Source: Didymodactylos carnosus (Eukaryota > Rotifera > Eurotatoria > Philodinida > Philodinidae). Taken from it: 51,891 bases of DNA. A program made the translations under genes and the position numbers. Location: the NCBI GenBank assembly GCA_905250885.1, contig CAJNOQ010000403.1, positions 1 through 51,891 on the forward strand, written 5' to 3'. Numbering within the stretch: the first letter of the stretch is position 1; every line of letters starts with the position of its first letter. Under the pieces are notes generated by a model. It was not told the DNA's origin, did not search any database, and saw only the letters and a list, made by a program, of their open reading frames with translations. This document shows, one piece after another, positions 51,675-51,891 of the stretch.

Positions 51675-51891
51675 TTCAACGATGACGGTCTTGTGGTCAT
51701 ACTTGTCCACTAGCCACGACGATACATATACCATTCGATAGAGAATTTCCCGCGCTACAATTTCATATATACAAAGTAGTGAAAAAAGTGTCCTAGGACA
51801 CCTTGACATTAGAAATACTTTATGCAAAGACGTAGCACGTGTGTTATTTATTCAACGATGACGATCCTGTGGTCCACACTTGTCCACTAGC
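51675..51891. repeat. Direct repeat pair running off the window edge
   Basis: A 40-bp segment (51675-51714) starting ttcaacgatgac and ending acttgtccactagc recurs at 51851-51891 with four or five differences, period about 176 bp. The second copy ends exactly at the window edge, so a longer tandem array or paired terminal repeats may continue outside. Confidence 0.8.

Larger units (their letters stand above)
49739..51891. other. 3' flank of CNOT4, no further gene seen
   Basis: T-rich sequence, probably 3' UTR at first. Candidate poly(A) signals lie at 49762 and, as overlapping aataaa pairs, at 50264-50273. It holds an ATT microsatellite (50024-50053) and, at the right edge, a direct repeat. 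No exon is supported on either strand. Confidence 0.55.

Overview
This is an AT-rich metazoan nuclear window with five intron-rich protein genes in about 52 kb. Canonical GT-AG introns, mostly 50-100 nt, interrupt every gene. Many small non-autonomous DNA transposons (MITE or foldback type) lie between and inside the genes. The families present (biogenic-amine GPCR, phosphorylase kinase alpha, kinesin-4, CNOT4, alpha-tubulin) are animal. Tiny introns, AT-rich DNA and dense MITEs would fit a small invertebrate such as a rotifer, but the lineage is my inference and is not shown by the sequence.

Layout: (1) 1-2347 holds no firm gene, only one possible orphan exon. (2) 2348-8100 (-) is a D2-like dopamine receptor in six coding exons with one 3.6-kb intron. 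(3) 8344-20794 is a 12-kb AT-rich stretch without a convincing gene, with several repeats and foldbacks from 15.9 kb on. (4) 20795-22820 (-) is a complete but divergent alpha-tubulin in nine exons. Two copies of one foldback element, in opposite orientation, lie on either side of it. (5) 22821-26882 carries the second copy and an unusual AGATCT-rich palindromic array. (6) 26883-32338 (-) is phosphorylase b kinase regulatory subunit alpha in 29 exons. (7) 32339-37103 is intergenic and holds a clean hAT-type MITE with a perfect 8-bp target duplication. (8) 37104-44024 (-) is a KIF21-like kinesin-4 in 21 exons that lacks the usual WD40 tail. It carries an element within 3 nt of the splice donor of its last intron and another, hAT-like element in a 1.2-kb intron. 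(9) 45377-49738 (+) is CNOT4 (RING, RRM and CCCH E3 ligase of CCR4-NOT) in 13 exons, divergent from the kinesin across 1.35 kb. (10) 49739-51891 is 3' flank ending in a truncated direct repeat.

The five genes serve unrelated processes (amine signalling, cytoskeleton, glycogen breakdown, microtubule motor, mRNA and protein turnover), and nothing suggests they work as a unit. All five coding models were joined by hand from splice sites. Each gives one continuous frame with a start and a stop: 524, 446, 1206, 1171 and 962 aa. The most unusual signals are the intron that is mostly transposon, the AGATCT array, the inverted element pair around tubulin, the WD40-less kinesin, and two 63-nt introns that are multiples of three without stops.
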